10,239 nt of DNA, taken from contig CAMUZC010000057.1 in assembly GCA_947165105.1 (NCBI GenBank), forward strand, positions 1-10,239, in the 5' to 3' direction. Below, piece after piece: positions 1 through 7,049 of this stretch. Within the stretch, counting starts at the first letter, position 1. Every line of letters starts with the position of its first letter. Origin of the DNA: an uncultured Lachnospiraceae bacterium (lineage in GTDB: Bacteria > Bacillota_A > Clostridia > TANB77 > CAG-508). The position numbers and the translations under genes are program-made. The notes under the pieces are model-generated. The model worked only from the letters and a program-made list of their open reading frames with translations, did no database searches and was not told the DNA's origin.

Positions 1-62
1 TGGATAGGTTGATTGAGGCTTTGAAGAAAGCATATGAGATGTTTAGAAAATATATGCAGTAG
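1..62 (+). CDS. sufS: 3' end of a probable cysteine desulfurase (SufS-like), truncated by the window edge
   Basis: Only the last 19 codons are visible, reading DRLIEALKKAYEMFRKYMQ and ending with TAG at 60-62. The pattern 'D-R-L-I-E-A-L-K-K' followed by a short hydrophobic and basic tail is how the final helix of class-V, PLP-dependent SufS/Csd desulfurases usually ends. The next gene is the scaffold and sulfur acceptor SufU, which normally follows sufS in Firmicutes. The enzyme would convert cysteine to alanine and pass persulfide sulfur to SufU in the cytoplasm. No catalytic residue lies in the window, so the call rests on a short C-terminal resemblance plus context. Another SUF gene or an unrelated gene ending in a helix remains possible. 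Confidence 0.5.
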   Translation, partial: DRLIEALKKAYEMFRKYMQ

Positions 63-77
63 TATAGTGTTGAATCC

Positions 78-237
78 GTCCAAACTTTGAATTATGTAAT
101 TTTAGAAAATATTATTAACACTTCGTTCGTTTACTGGCGTTGGAGTTTTGGAGAAAGACTTTAGGTGGGAGCGCCAAACTGCGCACTCCACTGCGTGTTA
201 ATATATTTTCTAAAATTACATAATTCAAAGTTTGGAC
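78..237. repeat. 160-bp palindromic element (43-bp inverted repeat, MITE-like) between sufS and sufU
   Basis: Bases 78-112 are the perfect reverse complement of 203-237 (35 of 35). After a single bulged T at 113, bases 114-121 pair with 195-202, giving 43 base pairs in all. The arms begin GTCCAAACTTTG and end CAAAGTTTGGAC. The 73-nt centre (122-194) is richer in G+C than the arms and holds a nested TGGAGT (141-146) / ACTCCA (185-190) pairing. There is no T-run after the right arm, so it is not an ordinary terminator. I see no convincing target-site duplication at the flanks and no transposase. The size, long terminal inverted repeats and unlike centre suggest a MITE or palindromic repeat inserted between two co-transcribed genes. 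In mRNA it would fold into one very stable hairpin. Confidence 0.85.
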
Positions 238-270
238 TACTCTACAAATTTAGTTTTGTGATATATTTTC

Positions 271-280
271 GGAGGAGGAG
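271..280 (+). promoter_or_regulatory. Ribosome binding site that fixes the GTG start of sufU
   Basis: GGAGGAGGAG lies seven bases before GTG at 288-290. It is one of the strongest Shine-Dalgarno matches in the window. No comparable site precedes the upstream in-frame ATG at 165, which lies inside the palindromic element. Confidence 0.85.
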
Positions 281-287
281 AGAAAAA

Positions 288-719
288 GTGGAAGATTTAA
301 CTGATGTTTATAATGATTTGATTATGGAACATAGTATGAATTCTTATAATAAGAAAAAGTTGGAAAGTGCTGATTTTTGCGAGTTAGGACATAATCCAAA
401 TTGTGGTGATGAAATTACTTTGGAAGTTAAGATGAATGGAAATATTATTGAAGATATGGCTTTTCATGGACATGGATGTGCTATTTCTCAGGCGTCTACA
501 TCTATTATGATTGATACTTTAAAAGGAAAAACTGTTGATGAGGCAAAAGAGATTGTAAAAACATTTATTGAGATGATTAAGAGAGAGACAAAGAGTGAAG
601 AGGAATTAAGAAAATTAGAGGATGCCATTGCATTTAAGAATATTTCTAATATGCCTGCAAGGGTTAAGTGCGCTTTGCTTGCTTGGCATACTTTGGAGAA
701 TGTTTTTGAAAAGATGTAA
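288..719 (+). CDS. sufU: SufU, Fe-S cluster scaffold / zinc-dependent sulfurtransferase
   Basis: A 143-residue protein when started at GTG 288, the usual SufU length. SufU accepts persulfide from SufS, with a zinc site formed by three Cys and one Asp, and passes sulfur to Fe-S assembly and to thiolation enzymes. All four ligands are visible: Cys39 and Asp41 in NCGD, Cys64 in HGHGCAISQAS, and Cys128 in ARVKCALLAW. The insert of about 20 residues that separates SufU from IscU is present in the charged helix around residues 95-112. The in-frame ATG at 165 would add 41 residues encoded by the palindromic repeat (INFYFLK-like hydrophobic residues unlike any SufU), so I reject it. A sufS-like gene lies upstream and mnmA starts 17 bases downstream, so co-transcription is likely. 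No promoter of its own was found. Confidence 0.93.
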   Translation: MEDLTDVYNDLIMEHSMNSYNKKKLESADFCELGHNPNCGDEITLEVKMNGNIIEDMAFHGHGCAISQASTSIMIDTLKGKTVDEAKEIVKTFIEMIKRETKSEEELRKLEDAIAFKNISNMPARVKCALLAWHTLENVFEKM

Positions 720-736
720 AAAGAAAGGAATAAAAA

Positions 737-1792
<1,056 letters not shown>

Positions 1793-1800
1793 AGTTTTAT

Positions 1801-1836
1801 AAAAAAGAGTTCTAGTATTTACTAGAACTCTTTTTT
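1801..1836. terminator. Bidirectional intrinsic terminator between mnmA and the XRE-like gene
   Basis: AAAAAAGAGTTCTAGT (1801-1816) pairs perfectly with ACTAGAACTCTTTTTT (1821-1836) around an ATTT loop. The A-run and T-run at the two ends let it terminate in either direction, which fits the converging mnmA (+) and regulator (-) genes. Confidence 0.95.
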
Positions 1837-1846
1837 GCTTTTTCTT

Positions 1847-2194
1847 TCAAGGTTTGCTTTCACTACTTAAGTTATCGCTTATAAATTCGGCTGCCTCTAT
1901 CCAAGTCATTTGCTTTGTTTCATCTACATAGTACATAAATTTTTGTAATGATATGTTAAATATGTAGCAGAAATGCAAAATTATTGAAAAGTCAAGACTT
2001 GAAGATGTACAGTTTTCAATTTTAGAAAGATAACTTTGTGAAACAGCAGGTCTGTACGGAGAGTCCATAGAATATACAGTTTTACAATTAATACCAAGCA
2101 GGAGTCTAAGTATTTTTATAACTCTATTTGGTGATTTTATAACTTCAATATATTCGTTTTCAGGTATCTTCCGTAACAGGGATTCGTGTAACAT
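1847..2194 (-). CDS. XRE-like helix-turn-helix protein, probable transcriptional regulator
   Basis: A 115-residue protein when started at ATG 2194, which has AAAAGGGGA six bases upstream. A longer frame from TTG 2242 has no such site. The clearest part is a Cro/C1-type recognition helix and following helices: 'VSQSYLSKIENCTSSSLDFSIILHFCYIFNISLQKFM' in outline (SQSYLSKIEN, then the NISLQKF helix typical of XRE domains). The first half of the domain is unusual: RVIKILRLLLGINCKT stands in for helix 1, followed by a loop (YSMDSPYRPA) before the recognition helix. The remaining C-terminal tail (ETKQMTWIEAAEFISDN) is short and has no recognisable ligand domain. It diverges from glgP and could control itself or glgP from the shared intergenic region. 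That link is inferred only from position. Confidence 0.7.
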   Translation of the reverse strand: MLHESLLRKIPENEYIEVIKSPNRVIKILRLLLGINCKTVYSMDSPYRPAVSQSYLSKIENCTSSSLDFSIILHFCYIFNISLQKFMYYVDETKQMTWIEAAEFISDNLSSESKP

Positions 2195-2271
2195 AAAATA
2201 TCCCCTTTTAAAGTTTTTTAACATTTTCGATATTCTGACCAAGATTGTTAAACTAATCTAATATCGTTATA

Positions 2272-2302
2272 TAGTATTGGTATTAAAACATACTAAAAGT
2301 AT
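2272..2302. promoter_or_regulatory. Possible operator half-sites overlapping the regulator's promoter
   Basis: Three copies of the same half-site occur: TAGTAT at 2272-2277, ATACTA at 2290-2295 and AGTAT at 2298-2302. The last two form ATACT-AAA-AGTAT, which overlaps the minus-strand -10 box. Autoregulation by the XRE-like protein is an inference. In AT-rich DNA such repeats can arise by chance. Confidence 0.3.
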
Positions 2303-2326
2303 ATCATATCATTATGTAAATGTCAA
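2298..2326 (-). promoter_or_regulatory. Sigma-A promoter for the XRE-like gene
   Basis: On the minus strand TTGACA (2326-2321, perfect) and TATACT (2303-2298, five of six) are separated by exactly 17 bases. The transcript would start near 2291, giving a leader of about 95 nt before ATG 2194. Confidence 0.75.
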
Positions 2327-2341
2327 AAATTGCAAAAATTA

Positions 2342-2370
2342 TTGACAAAAACATCAACTTAATAGATAAT
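2342..2370 (+). promoter_or_regulatory. Sigma-A promoter for glgP
   Basis: TTGACA (2342-2347, perfect) and GATAAT (2365-2370, five of six) have a 17-base spacer. Transcription would begin near 2377, about 65 nt before the glgP start. The -35 box lies 15 bases from the -35 box of the opposite promoter, so the two polymerases sit back to back. Confidence 0.8.
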
Positions 2371-2441
2371 AAATATATGAAAAAATGAGATAATTATACA
2401 CATGATAAAACCATGAGAAATACAAAGGAGGAAATGTAATA

Positions 2442-5015
2442 ATGTATGTTTTTAACAAGATTACAGTAACACCACAATTACCAGAAAGAATAAAAGATTT
2501 ATCTAAAATCGCCAATAATTTATGGTGGTCTTGGAACTCAGAATTTTTAAGATTATTTAAACAAATTGATATAGATTTATGGGATAAAGTAGAAAAAAAT
2601 CCTGTGAAATTTTTAAAGTTAGTTTCTCAAGAAAAACTTAATGATATTTTGCAAGATAATAATTTTTTAAAACAATATGATGAATTGTTAGAGAATTTCA
2701 ATAATTATATGAATAGCAAAAATACATGGTTTTCTAAAAAATACCCAAACAATAAAAATGATTTAATTGCATATTTTTCAGCTGAATATGGATTAGATGA
2801 AATAGTTCAAATTTATTCAGGTGGACTTGGAATTTTATCAGGAGACCACTTAAAATCAGCAAGTGATTTAGGAATTCCATTGGTTGCAGTAGGATTGCTT
2901 TATAAAAATGGATATTTCCATCAAAAAATAAATGCTTATGGAGAGCAAGAAACTGAATACAGAAATTTAGATATTTCATCATTACCAATAAAAGAAGTAA
3001 AAAATGAAAATGGAGAAGAACTCATCGTTGATGTAAAAATGCCAAAAGCTACATTATATCTAAAAGTTTGGAGAATAAATGTAGGTAGAGTAAATCTATA
3101 TTTAATGGACTCAGACATTGAGAAAAATATAGAAGAGTATAGAAGTATTACTTCAACGTTATATGGTGGAAATCAAGAAACAAGAATTCAGCAAGAAATT
3201 GTTCTTGGAATGGCTGGTACTAAGTTATTAAAGACTTTGAATCTGAAACCAACAGTTTATCACATGAACGAAGGTCATTCATCATTCTTGATTTTAGAAT
3301 TAATAGACGAAATAATGCAAGAGAGACAAGTATCATTCAATATTGCAAAAGATATTGTTTCATCTAAAACGGTATTTACAACACATACACCGGTTCCTGC
3401 TGGAAATGATATATTCCCAACAAGTCTTGTTGAAACATATTTTAATAAAATGTGGGATAAATTTGGAATTACTAAAGAAGAATTCTTGAAACTTGGAATG
3501 GCTCCAAAGGCTAAAATAGAAGATAGTGGATTTAACATGGGAATACTTGCATTAAAAGTTTCTGGAAAGAAAAATGGTGTAAGTAAATTACATGGTGCAG
3601 TATCAAGAGAATTATTTGCGGAAGTATGGCCAAATATAATAGCACATGAATCACCAATTACATATGTAACAAACGGAATACATACATGCACATGGCTTGC
3701 TCCAAACTTGAAGAAGTTATATAATAAATACTTAATTCCATTCTGGCAAGATATGATTTATGATGATAATGTGTGGAAAAATATTAAAAATATTCCAGAT
3801 AAAGAGTTATGGGATGCACATATAGAAAGAAAAAGAAAATTATTAGCATTAGTAAAAGATAATACAGCTGATAGACTAAAAAGAAATGGATATACATATG
3901 ATGAGATTGCAAAAGTTGTATCAGGATTAAATCCAAACGCTTTAACAATAGGATTTGCAAGACGTTTTGCAACATATAAAAGAGCAACACTAATTTTTAG
4001 AGACTTAGAAAGAATAACTCAAATTCTAAGTGATAGTGGAAAGCCAGTTCAATTAATATTTGCAGGAAAAGCACACCCAGCAGATAAAGAAGGACAAGAG
4101 TTAATTAAATTCATAAATGAAATTTCAATGAAACCACAATTTAAAGGAAAAGTATTCTTCTTAGAAGATTACAGCATTGGAATGTCAAGATATTTAATTA
4201 GTGGTGTAGATGTATGGCTAAATAATCCAAGAAGACCAATGGAAGCGTCTGGAACAAGCGGACAAAAAGCATCTGTAAATGGAGTAATAAACTTTAGTAT
4301 TCTTGATGGATGGTGGGCCGAAGGATATAATGCGTTTAACGGATGGAAAATAGGTGTTAACGCTAACTACGACAATTATGAAATTCAAGACAATGATGAT
4401 AGTGAAAGCATTTACAACACTTTAGAAAAGAAAATAATTCCAAGTTATTACAACAAAAATGATAAAGGATATTCAGATTCATGGCTTAATATGATGAAGG
4501 AGTCAATTATAACAACAGGAGGAAGATTTAGTACATCAAGAATGCTTGTTGATTATGTTGATAAATTGTATATTCCTTTATGCAATTTAACAAATAAATA
4601 CTATCAAGATAATGAAAATGTGGCAAAATACAATGAATGGAAAAGCTTATTATTAAGTAAATTTAACAAGATTGAAATAACACAAGAGCATAACGTAGAT
4701 AATGAAACTATCGATGCAGGTAAAATCATAAAAGTAAGATGTTCAGTAAAATTGCCAAATGCGAATATAAGTCCAGAGAATATTCAAGTAGAAGTTTATT
4801 ATGGACAAATTGAGGATAATGGAATTGTTAGCAATGTAACAATTATACCAATGAAGTTAAAAGAAGCGAAAGATGAAGAAAAAACATATCTATATGAAGC
4901 ACAAGTTGAACTTACAACAGGTGGAGATTATGGCTATACGTTTAGAGTTATGCCTAAACACGAGATGCTGTTAGATGCGGAAAATTTGGATTTGGTTAAA
5001 TGGATTGAGAAATAA
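2442..5015 (+). CDS. glgP: Alpha-glucan (glycogen/maltodextrin) phosphorylase, DUF3417-containing type
   Basis: An 857-residue PLP enzyme of family GT35 that phosphorolyses alpha-1,4-glucan to glucose-1-phosphate in the cytoplasm. The N-terminal 110 or so residues (LWWSWN near 28) match the DUF3417 region of the 'more phosphorylases' group found in many bacteria and archaea. The catalytic core follows: FSAEYG (112-117), SGGLGILSGDH (126-136), HMNEGHSSF (274-282), THTPVPAGND, YVTNGIHTCTW, ARRFATYKRATL (506-517) and EASGTSGQK. The last Lys (609) aligns with the Schiff-base lysine. A C-terminal beta-rich region of about 110 residues (from near 745) is also usual for this group. ATG 2442 has AAGGAGG about ten bases upstream. 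It has its own promoter and a downstream hairpin and appears monocistronic. The substrate (glycogen or imported maltodextrin) cannot be decided here, since no glg or mal genes are present. Confidence 0.96.
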   Translation: MYVFNKITVTPQLPERIKDLSKIANNLWWSWNSEFLRLFKQIDIDLWDKVEKNPVKFLKLVSQEKLNDILQDNNFLKQYDELLENFNNYMNSKNTWFSKKYPNNKNDLIAYFSAEYGLDEIVQIYSGGLGILSGDHLKSASDLGIPLVAVGLLYKNGYFHQKINAYGEQETEYRNLDISSLPIKEVKNENGEELIVDVKMPKATLYLKVWRINVGRVNLYLMDSDIEKNIEEYRSITSTLYGGNQETRIQQEIVLGMAGTKLLKTLNLKPTVYHMNEGHSSFLILELIDEIMQERQVSFNIAKDIVSSKTVFTTHTPVPAGNDIFPTSLVETYFNKMWDKFGITKEEFLKLGMAPKAKIEDSGFNMGILALKVSGKKNGVSKLHGAVSRELFAEVWPNIIAHESPITYVTNGIHTCTWLAPNLKKLYNKYLIPFWQDMIYDDNVWKNIKNIPDKELWDAHIERKRKLLALVKDNTADRLKRNGYTYDEIAKVVSGLNPNALTIGFARRFATYKRATLIFRDLERITQILSDSGKPVQLIFAGKAHPADKEGQELIKFINEISMKPQFKGKVFFLEDYSIGMSRYLISGVDVWLNNPRRPMEASGTSGQKASVNGVINFSILDGWWAEGYNAFNGWKIGVNANYDNYEIQDNDDSESIYNTLEKKIIPSYYNKNDKGYSDSWLNMMKESIITTGGRFSTSRMLVDYVDKLYIPLCNLTNKYYQDNENVAKYNEWKSLLLSKFNKIEITQEHNVDNETIDAGKIIKVRCSVKLPNANISPENIQVEVYYGQIEDNGIVSNVTIIPMKLKEAKDEEKTYLYEAQVELTTGGDYGYTFRVMPKHEMLLDAENLDLVKWIEK

Positions 5016-5048
5016 TTTCAACAATTGGGACGGTTCTAAAAGTTGAAA
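5016..5048 (+). repeat. Stem-loop immediately after the glgP stop codon
   Basis: TTTCAAC (5016-5022) pairs with GTTGAAA (5042-5048) around a 19-nt loop containing GGGACGGTTC. It starts on the base after the stop codon. No T-run follows on the plus strand, so it is not a standard terminator. It could protect the mRNA 3' end or be part of a dispersed repeat. Confidence 0.4.
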
Positions 5049-5134
5049 AAATGCTAGTTGTGGTGTCGAACTATGTTGAAATAAATAGAGAAGGGTAATA
5101 TATTAAATTTCGCAGGTTTGCTGGCTCGGCTTTG

Positions 5135-5203
5135 TAAAAAGGTAAAAGGAACGATAAACAAGAATAGGGTTTTTGTTTAGTATGTTCCTTTTACTTCTTT
5201 TTG
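5135..5203 (+). terminator. Probable intrinsic terminator of glgP
   Basis: GTAAAAGGAAC (5142-5152) pairs perfectly with GTTCCTTTTAC (5184-5194). Further AAACAA/TTGTTT pairing is possible inside, weaker pairing extends outward, and TTCTTTTT follows. It lies 120 nt past the glgP stop and before the pyk promoter. The stretch from 5049 to 5134 holds no gene I can support. Confidence 0.75.
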
Positions 5204-5223
5204 CAAAAAATGTCGAAAAATCC

Positions 5224-5252
5224 TTGTAAATAATGCTAATCAATGATATAAT
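5224..5252 (+). promoter_or_regulatory. Sigma-A promoter for pyk with extended -10
   Basis: TATAAT (5247-5252, perfect) is preceded by TGA at 5244-5246, an extended -10 (TGnTATAAT). TTGTAA (5224-5229, four of six) lies 17 bases upstream. The transcript would start near 5259, leaving a leader of about 67 nt. Confidence 0.75.
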
Positions 5253-5276
5253 ATTTAACGTTGATTAAAAGTATAT

Positions 5277-5306
5277 GTGACATATGATTCAGTTTACATA
5301 TATAAT
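5277..5306 (+). promoter_or_regulatory. Possible second, start-proximal promoter for pyk
   Basis: GTGACA (5277-5282, five of six) and TATAAT (5301-5306, perfect) are 18 bases apart. A transcript starting near 5313 would begin at the Shine-Dalgarno itself, which makes it a less likely productive promoter than the one upstream. Confidence 0.3.
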
Positions 5307-5325
5307 AGTAATGGGAGGAATAGAA

Positions 5326-6762
5326 ATGAAAAGAACAAAAATTGTATGTACTATAGGTCCAGCTACAATGGATAAAGAAGTATTAAAGAAAATGATGTTA
5401 GCAGGGATGAATGTAGGAAGATTCAATTTTTCACATGGTTCATTTGAAGATCAAGAGAAGTTTTTTACACCTTTTGTAGAGGCTAGAGATGAATTAGGTT
5501 TACCAGTTGCAACTTTATTAGATACTCAAGGACCAGAGATAAGAACAGGAGTATTAGTAGAAAATCCAGTAGTTTTAAAAGCTGATGAAGAATTTACATT
5601 AGTAAATGATGAAATAGTAGGAGATTCAAACAAAGTAACTGTAACATATAAGGAATTATATAATGATGTTAAACCAGGAACAACAATTCTAATTGATGAT
5701 GGAAAAATAGAATTAGAAGTAATTAGAATTGAAGGAAAAGACGTTGTTTGTAAAATAATGAATGGTGGAGAATTAGGAAATAGAAAAAGTATTAATATTC
5801 CAGGAACACACATTAATTTACCAGCATTAAAAGAAAAAGATATTCAAGATTTAATTTCAGGATGTAAACATGATTTTGATTATATAGCAGCATCTTTCAT
5901 CAGATGTAAAGAAGATGTTTTAGCTATTCGTAAAGTTTTAGATGAGAACGGTGGAAATAATATTAAGATTATTTCAAAAATAGAAAGTACAGAAGGAATT
6001 GAAAACTTTGATTCAATTCTAGAAGTTACAGATGGAATTATGGTAGCTCGTGGAGATATGGGTGTTGAAATTCCAATGGAGCAAGTTCCAGTAGTTCAAA
6101 AAGAGATGATAAAAAAATGTAATAAAGCAGGAAAAATAGTTATAACAGCAACACAAATGTTAGAGTCAATGACAAACAATCCAAGACCAACAAGAGCAGA
6201 AGTTTCAGACGTTGCAAATGCTGTATTTGACGTAACAAGCGCAATAATGCTTTCAGGAGAAAGTGCTATGGGAAAATATCCAGTTCAATGTGTTGAAACA
6301 ATGTCAAAAATTGCAAAAGCTGCTGAAGGTGATATTAATTACGAAAAACGTTTAGGATTAAGAGAAACAGACGCTGAATATGATAACTATGAATTCTACT
6401 TAGATAGAGCAATTTGTACAACAGCTAAAAAATTAGATGCAAAAGGAATTTTTGCATTCACAGAAGGTGGAGATACACCAAAAACATTAGCTGGATTTAT
6501 GCCATGTTGCCCAATTTATGCTGTTACTAAAAATATTAAAACATTTAGACAATTAGCTTTAGTAAATAATGTTATTCCAATTTTAGTTACAGAAGACTGC
6601 CAAAATGTAAAAGAAGTTGTAACAAAAGGTGTTGAAAAAGCAAAAGCTAACGGATATATTAAATCAGGAGATGTAATAGCTATAGCTGGTGGAGGAACTG
6701 TTTTAGACGGTTTTGAAACAAGCGATATGAATAGAACAATGGGTGGAATAATAAGAATTTAA
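5326..6762 (+). CDS. pyk: Pyruvate kinase, short form
   Basis: A 478-residue glycolytic enzyme that transfers phosphate from phosphoenolpyruvate to ADP. ATG 5326 is chosen because GGGAGG sits seven bases upstream and the protein then starts MKRTKIVCTIGPA, the family's usual first strand. An in-frame ATG at 5284 would add 14 untypical residues. Visible motifs are GRFNFSHG (31-38, substrate and K+ site), DTQGPEIRTG (66-75), the B-domain around 77-170, SKIESTEG (217-224) with catalytic Lys218, MVARGDMGVE (239-248), ATQMLESM (275-282) with the conserved Thr276, and MLSGESAMGKYPV (308-320). Most homologues have Lys in place of Gln68. The C-terminal allosteric domain is present, but the extra phosphohistidine-type domain of Bacillus enzymes is absent. 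The gene has its own promoter and terminator. Confidence 0.97.
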   Translation: MKRTKIVCTIGPATMDKEVLKKMMLAGMNVGRFNFSHGSFEDQEKFFTPFVEARDELGLPVATLLDTQGPEIRTGVLVENPVVLKADEEFTLVNDEIVGDSNKVTVTYKELYNDVKPGTTILIDDGKIELEVIRIEGKDVVCKIMNGGELGNRKSINIPGTHINLPALKEKDIQDLISGCKHDFDYIAASFIRCKEDVLAIRKVLDENGGNNIKIISKIESTEGIENFDSILEVTDGIMVARGDMGVEIPMEQVPVVQKEMIKKCNKAGKIVITATQMLESMTNNPRPTRAEVSDVANAVFDVTSAIMLSGESAMGKYPVQCVETMSKIAKAAEGDINYEKRLGLRETDAEYDNYEFYLDRAICTTAKKLDAKGIFAFTEGGDTPKTLAGFMPCCPIYAVTKNIKTFRQLALVNNVIPILVTEDCQNVKEVVTKGVEKAKANGYIKSGDVIAIAGGGTVLDGFETSDMNRTMGGIIRI

Positions 6763-6783
6763 TTATAAATGTGTATAAAAGCA

Positions 6784-6840
6784 AAACTGTAAAGTTGAAA
6801 ATGAAAGATTATAAGCTTCAACTTTACAGTTTGTTTTTTT
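6784..6840 (+). terminator. Intrinsic terminator of pyk
   Basis: AAACTGTAAAGTTGAA (6784-6799) pairs perfectly with TTCAACTTTACAGTTT (6817-6832), followed by G and seven T. It starts 21 bases after the pyk stop codon. Confidence 0.95.
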
Positions 6841-6847
6841 GTATTTA

Positions 6848-6879
6848 TTGAAATAAAAGCAATTTTGTGATAATATAAT
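6848..6879 (+). promoter_or_regulatory. Probable promoter for the threonine-rich lipoprotein
   Basis: TTGAAA (6848-6853) is followed by TGTGATAAT, an extended -10 with GATAAT at 6869-6874, but the spacer is only 15 bases. An overlapping perfect TATAAT at 6874-6879 would need a 20-base spacer. One of the two is likely to be used. The exact start is uncertain. Confidence 0.5.
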
Positions 6880-6936
6880 CAATGTACTAAATTTATACAT
6901 TAGCTTAGGTCAGAAGTTAATGTTACTCTAATATAA

Positions 6937-7032
6937 TTAAAGGAGGGCTTTAAATAATCAGATAATTAAAATCATACGTAAAAAATGGTACTACTTGTAC
7001 CTGCTCACTAAGTTACAGGAGGTTTTAGTGAG
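6937..7032 (+). promoter_or_regulatory. Structured leader with three successive hairpins upstream of the lipoprotein
   Basis: Three local stems occur in a row: TTAAAG-GAGGG-CTTTAA (6937-6953); GGTAC-TACTT-GTACC (6987-7001); and CTCACTAA (7004-7011) with TTAGTGAG (7025-7032) around a 13-nt loop holding ACAGGAGG. The first and third put a GGA-rich sequence in or beside the loop. CCTG (7000-7003) could instead pair with CAGG (7016-7019), which is incompatible with the second and third stems. I do not recognise a known riboswitch class. The leader could be a protein-binding site (CsrA-like GGA loops), a translational switch, or unselected structure. Confidence 0.45.
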
Positions 7033-7045
7033 AAATCCAAAATAA
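7028..7045 (+). promoter_or_regulatory. Five-codon leader minigene, possible translational coupler
   Basis: AGGAGG (7017-7022) is five bases before GTG 7028. The frame reads Val/Met-Arg-Asn-Pro-Lys and stops with TAA at 7043-7045, four bases before the lipoprotein ATG at 7050. The lipoprotein itself has only A-rich sequence directly upstream. Ribosomes loaded at the minigene could re-initiate at 7050. The GTG lies inside the third leader hairpin. Too short to prove by sequence. Confidence 0.35.
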
Positions 7046-7049
7046 AAAA

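Noticed and set aside
78..237. The palindrome as a transcription terminator or a CRISPR-like repeat
   Set aside because: There is no T-run after the stem for a terminator, and only two arms in inverted orientation, so no array.
2195..2242. TTG start adding 16 residues to the XRE-like protein
   Set aside because: No ribosome site before it, while ATG 2194 has AAAAGGGGA at six bases.
5051..5098. Fifteen-codon ORF (MLVVVSNYVEI...) downstream of glgP
   Set aside because: No ribosome binding site and no recognisable product; length expected by chance.
6937..6953. AAAGGAGGG as a ribosome binding site for a gene starting near 6955
   Set aside because: No ATG, GTG or TTG at usable distance opens a frame; it is better explained as a hairpin loop.
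6985..7011. Eight-codon ORF (MVLLVPAH) in the lipoprotein leader
   Set aside because: No ribosome binding site upstream, unlike the minigene at 7028. Kept only as possible RNA structure.
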